This document shows positions 25,645-37,387 of a stretch of DNA of 64,000 nucleotides, in pieces. The stretch comes from Albugo candida (lineage: Eukaryota > Oomycota > Peronosporomycetes > Albuginales). Every line of letters starts with the position of its first letter. The stretch's first letter is position 1. Location: the NCBI GenBank assembly GCA_040437565.1, contig JBDOQK010000023.1, positions 401,182 through 465,181 of the forward strand, given 5' to 3'. The notes beneath the pieces are model-generated. The model was given only the letters and a program-made list of their open reading frames with translations, made no database searches and had not been told where the DNA came from. Position numbers and translations under genes: made by a program.

Positions 25645-26591
25645 CGCCAATTTTGCCGCGCAACTAGATTGTCTATAATGTTGAGAATGTCGAAAACGCG
25701 TCACAATTGTCAATTTTTGACAAATTGAAGTCTGTGCGAAATTGCAGGCATCTACTTCAATCGGATCCACGACTACTAGCAATCAAATTGTATCGTATTG
25801 AGAAAGCATATACAGCATGAAGTTATGAAAGCTATGGAGGGTTGTATTTTATTCCATTGGCATAAAAAGCTTAACGTAACCTTTTCTACCAGCAGTAACC
25901 GATGCTTTTGCACTAATTTATTATCCAGCTTTTACGTCATGATTCTTAGCTGATCATTTTAGCTTGGGCATGCCCCGTAGACCAAGCGAAGGCGTGTAGG
26001 CGTAAACATGCAATGTAATCAATCGGAGCTACTAAGTAGGTTCTCATTCAGATGACTGCGACAGTTCTCATTGCGTATGTTTCGTCTAGTACCAGTAGCA
26101 CGAGATTATGAAGAAAATGTTCCTTAGCAAGATTCACTCTATCTAGCTAGATCATTTTCTCAGACCGGCCCATCCATGGCACACTTTCATTCGCTACGCT
26201 CCTTGGAACATGCGTCAGTTCTATGCACATGTCAATTATATGCTTTCAAATACTATAATGACGCTTTAATTCCACATTGTATGAAGTATTTGTTTCCATT
26301 TTTGATAGATGAATTAGTCAACCCAAATATTTCTGCTCGCTCTTTTATTGTTCGTTGATTATCCTGCCAAAATCGAGGATACAGTACCCATTTTTACCTA
26401 CTTATCCAGATATAATAGACTTGATTTTGTCTAGCATGCATTTAATGATTCATTAGAAAATGGGTGTAATCGTTTCACAATCTCGTGCCATAATGATCGA
26501 CTTGACAGGTCACTCGAATGTGTAAAAATTAACCAATTGTGCTGTATCTTATATCAAATATCCACCAATCCGCGTCACTCAAGTGGAAAGG
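25645..26591. other. Divergent intergenic region MCM3 / eIF4A-III
   Basis: About 950 bp between two divergently read housekeeping genes; it must hold both promoters. No coding sequence supported (an in-frame N-terminal extension of MCM3 to 25782 is possible). No known core element could be called. Confidence 0.5.
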
Positions 26592-27898
26592 ATGACTGAA
26601 TCACGTTCGTTAACGCACCTCTTTCTTGCTCCACTTATTTCTTCTGACTTTATAGAATCTAGGCAAACTGGAGCTTGAAGAAGATGAAAAAGATTACACA
26701 ACGACAGAAAATGTCAAAATCTACCCAACTTTCGAATCGATGGGATTGAAAGAAGATTTATTGAGAGGAATATACGCTTACGGTACTGCGTATTCGCGCC
26801 ATGAGGGCACTAGTACTCACATTTGACGTAGGTTTTGAAAAGCCATCAGCAATTCAGCAACGAGCGATAAAACCTGCCGTACAAGGACGCGACGTTATCG
26901 CACAATCTCAATCAGGAACAGGAAAAACAGCTGTGTTTTCCATTTCGATACTTGAAACGATTGATAGCACAAGCAATGAGACCCAAGCTCTCGTGATATC
27001 ACCAACTCGTGAACTGGCAGAACAGACGCAGAAAGTTATGCTTGCTCTCGGTGATTACATGAATGTTCAATGTCATGCCTGCATCGGTGGCAAGAGCATG
27101 GGTGAAGATATGAGAAGACTAGATTACGGAGTACAAGTAGTCTCCGGAACTCCAGGAAGAATCTTTGATATGATTCGGCGTCGCCATTTGCGTACGCGGA
27201 CAATCAAGCTGCTTGTTATTGATGAAGCGGATGAGATGCTGAACAAAGGATTTAAGGATCAGATTTATGATATCTATCGCTATCTACCACCTTCAACGCA
27301 AGTATTGGTTGTCAGCGCCACTATGCCTCAGGATGTATTGGATTTGACCACGAAGTTTATGAATGAACCAGTCAAAGTTCTTGTAAAACGAGATGAGCTC
27401 ACCCTTGAAGGAATCAAGCAATTTTTTGTGGCTGTAGAACAAGAAGAGTGGAAATTTGACACTCTGTGCGATCTTTATGATACGCTTACCATCACACAGG
27501 CAGTCATTTTTTGCAACACGAAGCGCAAAGTAGATTGGTTGACAAACAAAATGCGTGAAGCAAATTTCACTGTTTCATCTATGCACGGCGACATGCCGCA
27601 ACGAGAGCGAGATACAATTATGCAAGAATTTCGATCAGGTGGGTCACGAGTGCTTATCACAACAGATATCTGGGGCCGTGGTCTCGATGTTCAGCAAGTA
27701 TCACTTGTAATTTGCTATGATCTCCCAAACAATCGGGAGCTGTATATCCATCGTATCGGGCGATCTGGGCGGTTTGGTCGGAAAGGTGTGGCGATCAATT
27801 TTGTCAAGGACGAGGATGTTCGTATTTTGCGGGATATTGAGCAATATTATAGCACTCAAATTGATGAGATGCCAATGAATATAGCAGATCTAGTTTAA
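26592..27898 (+). CDS. EIF4A3: eIF4A-III, DEAD-box RNA helicase of the exon-junction complex, three exons
   Basis: Anchors the exon-junction complex on spliced mRNA and acts in nonsense-mediated decay. Exons: 26592-26604 (13 nt), 26663-26782 and 26832-27898, introns 58 and 49 nt; 399 aa against 411 in human. The 13-nt first exon was set by the phase: only the acceptor after TCTAG at 26662 joins MTES to RKLELEEDE in frame. Motifs: Q motif around [12 protein letters not shown], Walker [11 protein letters not shown] (68-77), PTREL, TPGR, DEAD (175-178), SAT, and [11 protein letters not shown]. Subfamily-specific strings [17 protein letters not shown] and [19 protein letters not shown] identify eIF4A-III rather than eIF4A-I. 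Motif V reads GRGLD where most members have ARGLD. It is the last housekeeping gene before the gene-poor region, and in a species with many short introns its EJC role is relevant. Confidence 0.96.
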
Positions 27899-30800
27899 GA
27901 GACGGAATGTATCGTTCTATAACATTTCCTTTGAGTCAAAACACATTTCATTTACATTTTGATTTTGGTCGAAGCAAAAAGGTGAGCAACATGTTAAATG
28001 CAAGATCGTTGGCTCATTGATGAGAGCGATCATGTTGAGCGGGCGGATGTACTTACTACATGGTTTAGTCCAAAGAGAAACAAAATTGCCGAGGTAACTC
28101 GATACTCGAGATCGAATTGAGGCAAGCTTAATTAGCGCTCTGATTAAGATGATCGTGCATGCAGTTCATGACAATATGTAATCTGTATGGTCGACACTTG
28201 AGACTGAAAATGACATCTTCATTCAATTGTGGCATGTCCATAATTGTACATGTGAGAGGGACTTGTTTCCGATCGCTTGTGCACAACGGTCGGTATTGCA
28301 AAGAAGTAGCATCGAGACAATAAGGATTCCTTCACTCCTGTAAAGTTCGTGAGTTTTTCGGATCACATGGAAGGTCTCCTTGCTACATCGGTGATTTTTA
28401 GGATGGAGACATTATACCATTTCACTGTTGACTCGACTAGATTAGTGCTGATTGTATGGTTCCTTGCTGAAGCTTCATCGGCGCTAAAATATGGTCGCAA
28501 CACGGACTAGACAAAAAAAGTTATACTTTGCAAGATCTTAAGAAGGGGCAATCATTTTGTTAATTACTCTTCTCACGAAGCCTCTTTGCTTCTGATACTA
28601 CTCTGAAGACTTGGGTTTGCATCATGCAAAGCGATCATACCTTCATGCAACTTGCATAAATACTTTGGTAATGTACAAGTCGAAGTTTAGAAGATAAATG
28701 AGAATTCAGACGACTATAACCCAAAACAAACTTGGTTTCTTTGTATAGCTTGGCTTGGTGGCAGATGACACGCTGCTTATCCACATCACGAGTTATATGC
28801 ACCTAGATAGATTCGTGATCATTTGTGCAAATAGCGCTATCTTAATACATGGAACGCATTAAAATGACGCATTCCTTTTAAAATTACCTTTGTGTAATCA
28901 GATGATTTGACTTGCCATAAATATGTCATTTTGACAGTACATGAGCAATCGAAAAGATCTTCTCTAGCTACCCACGTTCCTTAAATGAAACGCAATTATT
29001 CGGATGTCCTTGATTGGGCTGCACTTGGAAAACGAATCGATTTCTCTGACAGATTAGTAAGACCTACTTGAGGAGAAGAAGAGTCAATGTAGGCTCTCTG
29101 AGATATAAATCAGAAGATGCCGCCAATGGGTTGTACCTGCTCAATGGTCACGGAGAGGGAGCTTGTATTCATGACTTTGATCATGCAAATGCTTCCAGCT
29201 CAAGAAATCCTATACGTTTCTGGCGTACAAGAATTTTATTCCGAATCATAAATATGGTTTCTGTGGATAAATGAGAAACAGTTCGACGCATAGTAAGCAT
29301 CCAAGCAAAATGGACAGAAATTGAACAAAAACGTGCCATAAATCATATTAATGGCATGAAGTATTTCAAAATACTTTCAAGCCAATATATGAACATTTTT
29401 CGCGGCCTGGGCATCAAATTGCCCCTATCCTGGAAACACCAACGTATCCGTTGTAAAAGGATGCCATACAGCTATCAAGATTATTGCAGCTCTCAACAAT
29501 AAACCGAAAATAGTCCGGAATTGAACGAAGACAATTGGTTGAGCAGATGGGAAGCGAATTAAGTTTGATTAAGAGAATTTGGAATTGGCCCGAGAATTTG
29601 ATGAGCAAATTAGCGATAGGTTATGGCGATTTACATTGAATAAAGTGCACCACCTGTGCAGGATATTAGAATAACATTATTTGCAATATGTGTGAGCTAA
29701 TTTTCAGGAAATGCTGGTCTTCCCTGCTCTCTACAAAGTACGTGAAGGTCTAGCTGGAAATGGCACTCAGCAACTGCATGACTTTTATCCTGAGTGACAA
29801 TTCAATATACCTCCATCAATGCCTTCCGTTCTCTCTTTCACTAAGTTGATGAAGAAAATGATCACATTTTGGTATTAACAGTGTTACTGAAGTCAACCCA
29901 ACATTAGGCCTACATCAGCGAACTGAGACGGGGATTGTCGTGCTCTTCCGAGGTGCTGAGCTCTTAATGAGATATAAACATAACAAACAAGAGAGCCACC
30001 AACTGGCGCGATGACTCAAATTTCGTCTCAATGATCAATTAAGAGATGAAAAATTCGTGCATGAAATCATGCAGAGAAGGTATGTATTATGCGGGTATGT
30101 TGAGCATAAAAAGCAACTGAGGTAAGAATTGCAGGAAAAAATCAAGCTGACTTTTTTTTGATTTACCTTCTATCCTACTTTACTGAAGGAAAGTCGTAGA
30201 GAGAACTGAAATCACCTTATTTTTCCACAGCCTATCCAGGTTTGCGTGGGATATGTGTCAATTCAATGTATTGATTGACACCAGTTACTCCAGTGATTTT
30301 CTACCATCTTCTTGTCCCCTTAGTATAAGGAATCTAAAAAGTTGCGTTGAGCACGTTTTTCTTTGTTGTTTATTCCTCACTCAACAGGCATACAATATAA
30401 CGGATCACGCACTCAGCTAGAATTATAAGCCGCATTGTGTCAACTGCTCGGTGATGTTCCTCACGATGCCAGCAACGAGCCAATGCGGGTTGATTGCAAA
30501 ATTAATTACGGAAAAGGATAGAATGGTGCTTGAGACATTCTTCAAGTCCTTATATCAAGGCGGACAAGTTGACGGCGCGAAAGTCATTCGAATACTTTGT
30601 GCCAGCTTAAGAACGGAGACAAATGCACCACGGTCGAAGTTAACGAGATTTAAATGCAGCCAACCAGAAGGCAATCAATCACCTGGCTCTTTGACTCAGC
30701 TTCCGTTTCAATCAACAACCAGAACATAAGGGACTTGTGCATGAAATGATAGCAACTTAGCTATGGCATCGTCGACATATTGAGAAGTATGACCAGGGGA

Positions 30801-33800
30801 AGGATATAAAAAGTCGGGATGGGCAATCAATCATGGGATGCGTCAAATGATCAATTTGAAGGTGGGGAATCAGTAATTCTTTGAATCAAAAGTGTTTATC
30901 GTGACCTGAGGAAAGCTGCGATACTGACTGAAATTTTTGGTTTGGAGTGGGCGATGGTGTGATTTGACAGAGCCTATATCGGGAACTTTTATAGGTATCC
31001 CTGACCTCTCTTCTATTCCTCCAAGGTCAGCAAGAAAACGAGAACGTTGATAAAATAAAGCCATCGCTGTCATCCACACAACCGTTTTGCGAGTATAATG
31101 GGATGCGTGGGCGATGATTAGTGATAACAACCAGGATCACGCATCACTTCGCATCTCAAGCCTAACTAAATACGAGATGGACACGAAAATGAAGGAGTGC
31201 GATTTACCCTTCGAAATGCAAGAAATTTTGTCATCAAGCATGAAAAGGTTTTGATTACAACGAACTTTATAACTTCTACAAGCCAATCTTTCCACTACGG
31301 CTATCAAGTAGAGTGAGCTTGAGGCTTATGTGTACTCTGATGAACTTTCTTTAGGATCATTATGGGCTGTTATCCGTCTATTGTCGAAAATCAGGCATTA
31401 CTATCTCTATCCGATTGTTGGGGACAATTTGTAGCACTCAAAAAATGTGCAATGAGATTTCTCATGGATACCTGTGACAGGATTCACAGAAGCGACTTGA
31501 ACTTAGAAGACACCGTGATTACAAAGGGAGATAATTAGAGTGTCTTGCGCTGAATTAAGCGCCAGGCTCCCAAAGTACTTGATTTTTCTCAGCTCAATCC
31601 TTATACCGCAAATGTCTACATTACCAAGTACAGAATGAGATAAAGTTTTTGTGCTATCGCCAGTCAAACTCCGAGGAATGATCTTACTATTTCTGAAACG
31701 AAAAAACGCTGCAATTTGTACTTGAGCTCAGGATAGGTAGACAATACACCTAAAGTTTCGACCTTTCTAAGGTCGCATGGAGTACAAATGATGCCCAAGT
31801 AGAAAAACGGGGAGAAATCTTGGGAGACAAAAACACTCCTCGTCATTCGCTGCTCTCACATATGTAGTTGGTTGATTTGAGAATGACTCGGGCATATTTG
31901 ACTGCGGGAGTACCGTGGCATACTAATTAGCCCGGTTTTTATTCCTCCCCACATTTTCGATCGTTCTGGAAATCTCACTTTATCAATAGGACTCTCTATC
32001 CGGACAGAGTGTATTAAATGGTAGAATCCATTACATTTACCGCCTATCGTTGGATGCTTTTATATATTCAGTCATATTATACGTAAATCAATATATTCGC
32101 CGCCTGTTGCTGGATGCAGAGCCCATTTTGCGCATCAGAATATCGCAGAGATGACATCTTACGTGCAAGAATATGCTTCCTACCCTTTCACCTTGATACC
32201 AGCATTTTATTAAATACGATATGAAAACACTCGAGTCATTGACAAGATTATAATTACGATTCCCAGCCCAAATACATGATAATTAAGGACGCGTCAAGAC
32301 TTCGCATTGATTCTACTCATCAGATTAAAATTTTGTCGCCTCTTAATCTGAAGAAATAAGGTAGCTTTGATGGGAATATGCGAAAAAAATTCAATAAAAG
32401 TAGCAGTGTATGCTCTGGATATCATATTGGCCTCGGTAAAACGATGTTCATTAGATTTAGCACCGCTGTTAATTGTATCGGACAACGCGTAGATTGTCGT
32501 GTAATTATATGCTTTCGATGAAGATCAGAAAGGTCTCGATTTTCTTACCGTCGTGATGATCCGCCCCGCTGAACATAAAAACAAAGAGTAGCAGAAAATC
32601 AACAAAAGTGTAGCTATCTCTGGAATAGAACAGCAAAAATATGGTTGACATTTGAAGGAATGATCTCAATGCGTGTACTATCAATCGGAGCATAGCATAG
32701 ATTTCAATTCGACAACTCATGCTTTTGCAAACCTCGGCGTATGCTCTACAATTCAGTTTCTACGATCAAATCGAACAACGGGTCCTGATTCTTGTCAAGA
32801 TACAACTTTATCTTATAAGTACGCCGTAATGTCAAAAATCCCTAAATGCAGATAAACAGCGCTGGCATCGCCAGATATTGTAGCTCAATCAAATCCCACA
32901 TTAATACAGGACGTAATGTGCTGCCGGTAAACGATTTTGTTCTAGCATTAGAGATATCGATCATAACACCGTGTTGCTTCTCCCATGTTAAAATTAAAAC
33001 ATAGTCAATTATTTTTTAAAACGTGCAAACATCGAGGCATATTCAAGTATTCTGTCCTCCAGTTCGCTTTCACTACGTATTCTGCCACCAATTGCTGCAG
33101 AATTGCCTACCTGTCTATCTCAGATAAAATCTCGAAGATGAGCATCATGCTCAATCTTCTCATCCAAGACAAGACGTGTCTCCATTGATCACTTCGAGAC
33201 CTCGATTCTTATCTCATTGTCCTTTACAGAAAAAGTGAGTGGCCAACACTATTTCTGGCACATGCTGCAAAGCTTCTAGCATTTGCCTATTAGATGGAGC
33301 AAAACATGAATAGAGGCTTCCAGAAGCAGAACATTATTAGAGAGTGGGAGCTAAGATCTGTCATTCCAGTTTTTATCCAATGCATGATCAGCGTCTCTGC
33401 ACTAATGCCAATACCTTGTCGAAGTTCAATGTTATTTGCGCTTCCCATCAATCTCATCGGTTGTAGAAGATTAATCAACATACATCAATGCAATGAAAGG
33501 AGATAAGAATGAATGAGGGCATATTTCTATGGGTACGTTTTGTCATGCCATATCTCGATTCTTATCACGTTACAAGCGTCTCCATACCAGATGCACTATA
33601 GAAAACGTTAATTAGTTTCGTGACTTTCCGATAATTCTATAGACGAGCCAATTTTCCATTCCTCAACCTCGTTCGAAAAGGAGCTTCTACATCTTTATAT
33701 TCAGGACAATGATAGTTACATGAAAAAACTAGGAAGAATTGAGAAACCTCGAGATTCAACTGAATTATCAACATTGCTTTCCGCAAGTGTTCTAAGAGCT

Positions 33801-34312
33801 ATCCGGGTCGACATTCGAACCTAGTCGTACATATACTGCCGATAGTGGTTACGTAAGCACTTTTCATTTTTACCTGAGCTGGCTCGAGCTGGAATTGGCA
33901 AGGCTTTGCCCACGTCGAGCCTGCCAAGCCTGTCAGGTCCAGAGCGGAGCTGTGAATAGCATCTTCGTTGTGTTTTCGTTGACAAGCGTGAACCCTTTCA
34001 TGGATTGCCTACAGAAGAGCGCACCAAATCACTGAATTAGCGAAGTGCACAAGCGTTTGCTTAAAGAAATACGCGATACCAGAAGAAACATAATCTCGTT
34101 CTTGATATGGTAGCCAAACACACATTCATCGCAAGAGCATCTTTGCTTGGTGTGCAAATCAGTGCACTGGCAGCAATCAGGACCATCGATTACAGATGCT
34201 TTTGTGTCTGTTTAGATGGTGAGCATAAAATGATCATACTCTATGATTTCTTGGGGGGCTAAAGAAGACTCGATACCTGGACAGACTTGGTCGTAAGTTT
34301 GGCTCGAGTACT
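27899..34312. other. 6.4-kb gene-poor region with decayed coding-like stretches
   Basis: No confidently recognised gene. Several stretches read as protein-like in one strand but are short: 29068-29274 (+), 29400-29640 (+, broken), 30451-30729 (+, 92 aa, starts MMFLTMPATSQCGLIAKL), and 30870-31130 (-). The 30.4-30.7 kb frame continues upstream in broken form from about 30,380, suggesting an old gene or element relic. Two near-identical 17-bp units (CGCCTATCGTTGGATGC-like) lie at 32,040 and 32,100. The rest shows no structure I can name. Confidence 0.45.
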
Positions 34313-35036
34313 TTATATGATTTCAGTGTGCAAGCACCACGAAGACCGAAATAAAGTGGTGATCAAACGAAGTTCATCTATTGACACCTTCAAGCTTCCC
34401 CTCGGTGATAATTTTGAATCAAAATTACGAAACCAGTCCCAAATAAAAGAATAGTCGAACATTCCGAGCTCAGCTGCCTGACGTATGTTCGCTACATCTA
34501 CATCTACGATGCGGTGCTTGCACATCAATTTCTTCGAACAGCGCGATGATTCGGCCGGTCTCGAGGCTGCTGAGTTACTTTGCTCGACATCGTCAAAACT
34601 AAAATGGACTTGACCAGACGAACTCGGACCTAATNNNNNNNNNNNNNNNNNNNNNNNNNNNNNNNNNNNNNNNNNNNNNNNNNNNNNNNNNNNNNNNNNN
34701 NNNNNNNNNNNNNNNNNNNNNNNNNNNNNNNNNNTATGTTCGCTACATCTACATCTACGATGCGGTGCTTGCACATCAATTTCTTCGAACAGCGCGATGA
34801 TTCGGCCGGTCTCGAGGCTGCTGAGTTACTTTGCTCGACATCGTCAAAACTAAAATGGACTTGACCAGACGAACTCGGACCTAATGATTTTAGCACGAGA
34901 GCTCCCAGCCACTGTTTATTTACAATTTAAGTGAAGTACCTTTCCGTCGGCCAAAGTATGAGATATAGATTTTTACGCTTTGACCGTTTACCTCTCGTGA
35001 GGCTTTCTGCTGAAGTTCACCTATACAAGATTGCAT
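34313..35036 (-). CDS. Hypothetical small protein, two exons, interrupted by an assembly gap
   Basis: Not recognised. After discounting the gap and one 151-bp flanking copy, the minus strand reads: exon 1 35036-34992 (MQSCIGELQQKASRE), an 80-nt GT-AG intron 34991-34912, and exon 2 34911-34313, total about 130 aa. The exon 2 frame stays open through WLGALVLKSLGPSSSGQ, SFDDVEQSNS, KHRIVDVDVANIRQAAELG and DYSFIWDWFRNFDSKL. Its acidic/aromatic mix looks like real protein rather than random translation. It could equally be the C-terminal part of a longer gene whose upstream exons I could not place. No domain, signal peptide or membrane segment seen. Confidence is low. Confidence 0.3.
34635..34734. 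other. 100-N assembly gap
   Basis: Exactly 100 Ns flanked by an exact 151-bp direct repeat (34484-34634 and 34735-34885). Confidence 0.97.
34735..34885. repeat. 151-bp unmerged contig overlap
   Basis: Exact copy of 34484-34634 (offset 251 bp). Only the copy after the gap leads on into unique sequence, as at the other gaps. Confidence 0.93.
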
Positions 35037-36219
35037 GCGCAGCGCTTTCAGATATGAAAATTTCATTGAGAAAACTTGGACGAAACCGTCGAAATGAGGC
35101 TCGAATGCGCATCAAAACTGTATTATATTCCAGAAATCTCTATACAGCACGGAGAGATTATAATTTCGCGACAAAAGGCTCTTGGAAAATTCGAGAAATT
35201 TAAGAATTTGACATGCTATATTGTGATGTCGGGATCAAATGCGACATGCAGCACGAATAGTCAACAGTCAGACTTAAACGATTGCAAAAAGTTCCGTATC
35301 CAGTGCTACTTGTTAAATATGTTTCTACGGCCACAAATTCTCTTCGATATCCGACGGTTCGGAAAGCAAGGCACGCTAAGGTTGCCTCAAATCCTAGAAA
35401 GAGTATTGCTCTGCGTATATAATAGGTTTTGTGACACATCCAAAGAGCCATGTACCCTTAGTAGACGTCGTATATTGGACGCATATTTGTGTCCCGACAA
35501 GAAAAGCGCTCTTTTCTTCTGCATTATCGCGACTTGATGGAATAAATATACCGGACCTTTTCGTACTAGAAGTGAGGGAAAACGATACTCTTCACTCCGA
35601 TTGAATTCGTGCTTCTCTAGGTTAACCAATTATGATCATCCTACGTACCAAGCTCAGTTCGAATCGTGTTTTACTCTCGTCTTGTGGTCATTACATTCAT
35701 TTGATACTATCAAAATAAAATTCTTCTTCAGTTACCGCGGAAGCAAATCCTAGCTCTGTATCATACGAAACGCTCGACTTTCCTGTAAATACTTGTGGTG
35801 CATATATTTCCGTTTGCTGCATGAGCGAATCAGCCAGAATGCACACTGTGCATATATTTAGCTACCAATAAAACACATTAATGTACCACTCGGATGTGTG
35901 GCGCCCCTTGATAACCAGGTGCAGCAATCAGATGGTTCAACCCTTGAAAATGTCGAGTGTGATGAGAGGAACGGAGAAAGCTGGATGTCTTCATTATGAA
36001 ATACCTACAAAGACATCAAAAGCTAGAGAAAGGAAAGATGCTAAGCGGTCGAATGATAAGACTCGATTCCGTAACGGATACACGAAAGTAGAACACAATC
36101 ACGGGCAGCAGACATGCAAAACAAAGTCTGACACTACAAATGTAATTCTCAGAAAGTGGAATGACACTTGGGATTGATGTGTTACAGCGTTTATTTAGGA
36201 GTACACGAAAGAAATAATC
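35037..36219. other. Region without a supported gene
   Basis: The plus strand has a 153-codon frame at 35076-35537 that begins on a non-ATG codon (Cys-rich middle, no motif), and the minus strand has a short frame at 35387-35629. Neither has convincing protein character or splice partners. Nothing else named. Confidence 0.35.
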
Positions 36220-36782
36220 ATGCGTGCAGTGACAGATGCAATGGAAACTGTTTTGGAAAGAAGCGACGTTGTGGATTTAAACACCGAAAAAATGGATACT
36301 TCAGAAGTGGAACCATGCAGCTCCGCAACAACGGTAACGGAAAACGTACGTAGGAAGAAATGAGGCTTGATGTTTCTCAGTTTCGTTGTAGTGATGAGTT
36401 TAGAAGCAAAATATACAAGACGAATGATTCCATACGGCAAGAAGAAAAAGTGAATAGAGATCGGCTCAAGCAATTAGTGCATGAATGTAACAATTCCAAA
36501 GAAGAAATCCATCCCACATTATTGAAACTTTCTCATGGACAGTACATCAAACGGAAGTTCGCCATTAAAAAATTACAGCAGCGAGTTCAGTGCGAGCAGC
36601 AATTTTTAAGCAATATGGCGGTCACACTCCGCAAAAGGGTAACTCACATTACTAAAGAACTGGGTCTTCTCTCATTTAGCTGTACATTACAGGAAATATT
36701 ACTGGATAGAGCCTTTTCAGAATCTGATCCGAATGGATTCACTGGTTCACTGTGGAATAATCCATCATTTAACGTGTGTTGA
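36220..36782 (+). CDS. Hypothetical coiled-coil protein, two exons
   Basis: Not recognised. Exon 1 36220-36333 starts MRAVTDAMETVLERSDVVDL and ends CSSATT; a 47-nt GT-AG intron (GTAACG...TTTCTCAG) joins it in phase 0 to exon 2 36381-36782 (FRCSDEFRSKIYKTNDSIRQ...). Product 171 aa, rich in Lys, Glu, Gln and Arg, with heptad-like spacing in the middle (KLQQRVQCEQQFLSNMAV) and an ILLDRAFSESDPNGF C-terminal region. A 35-nt intron with a donor 12 bp further on is the alternative. Its tail overlaps the end of the opposite-strand Tudor-like gene by about 14 bp. Intact structure in an otherwise decayed area argues for a working gene, perhaps lineage-specific. Confidence 0.45.
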
Positions 36783-37387
36783 CCTGCAGCCATCGTATTC
36801 CACGGAGTCCGTTGCCTGCTGCCACATTATTTTCCAACCCGTTTATGATATAGCTACCCGACACTAATTGTAGACTGCTAAGATTTTAATAGCGTCTATT
36901 TGCCATCCACTTACTTGTGCTAGATTCTCCATGCTGATGAACGGTCACAACGGGCTGTTTGCTGCAATCATTGTCTTCATCGTGGATGCTCAAACTGGGA
37001 GGCGCTGTTTCACTGATTTGAATGCTCTCACTCCTTCTATAAACGATTGTTGATCGTGACAGAGAAAAGCTAAATCAAATCGATTAGCACAGCTGTGACG
37101 ATCAAGTGGCGCGCTAGATAATACCGCATTTCCGACTTAGGTACTTCAGTTTCTATTATCCCTTCATCTTCATACTGTAATGAGTAGGTTTCATTCTGAT
37201 CAGTACCAACAATGACTGCCGGAAACCAAACGTTATCGATGGAACGCTCTACATGCAGTCCTACATGCCATATTTGCAATGATTCTTCTCCGTCTTCGAC
37301 CCTGTAATTTCGATTCAGATCGTTTGAATTGTCGGTGTTCGTTTCACGCAATCCTTGCTCGCGTTGTGCCATTTGTTTTTCGCACAT
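36769..37387 (-). CDS. Putative Tudor/Agenet-like domain protein, fragmentary model
   Basis: The part at 37387-37070 (105 codons) is convincing: WHVGLHVERSIDNVWFPAVIVG, then TYSLQYEDEGIIETEVP and SEMRYYL, which has the strand pattern of Tudor/Agenet-type reader domains (W..G..V, W..A.I, Y...Y.DG..E..V). Such domains bind methylated ligands or nucleic acid; the function here is unknown. A downstream exon reading SIQISETAPPSLSIHDEDND can be joined by a GT-AG intron of about 73 nt, and a consensus GTAAGT donor at about 36,940 could lead to a last exon ending at 36769. These joins are tentative. An upstream frame to 37530 (AFGHDENDQRQKCFHYID) may be another exon; I could not connect it. Confidence 0.4.

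Noticed and set aside
32040-32120. Two similar CGCC..TTGGATGC units as a tandem repeat family
   Set aside because: Only two units, about 60 bp apart, with mismatches; could be chance.
35076-35537. 153-codon frame as a gene
   Set aside because: Begins on a non-ATG codon and has no motif, splice partner or clear protein character.
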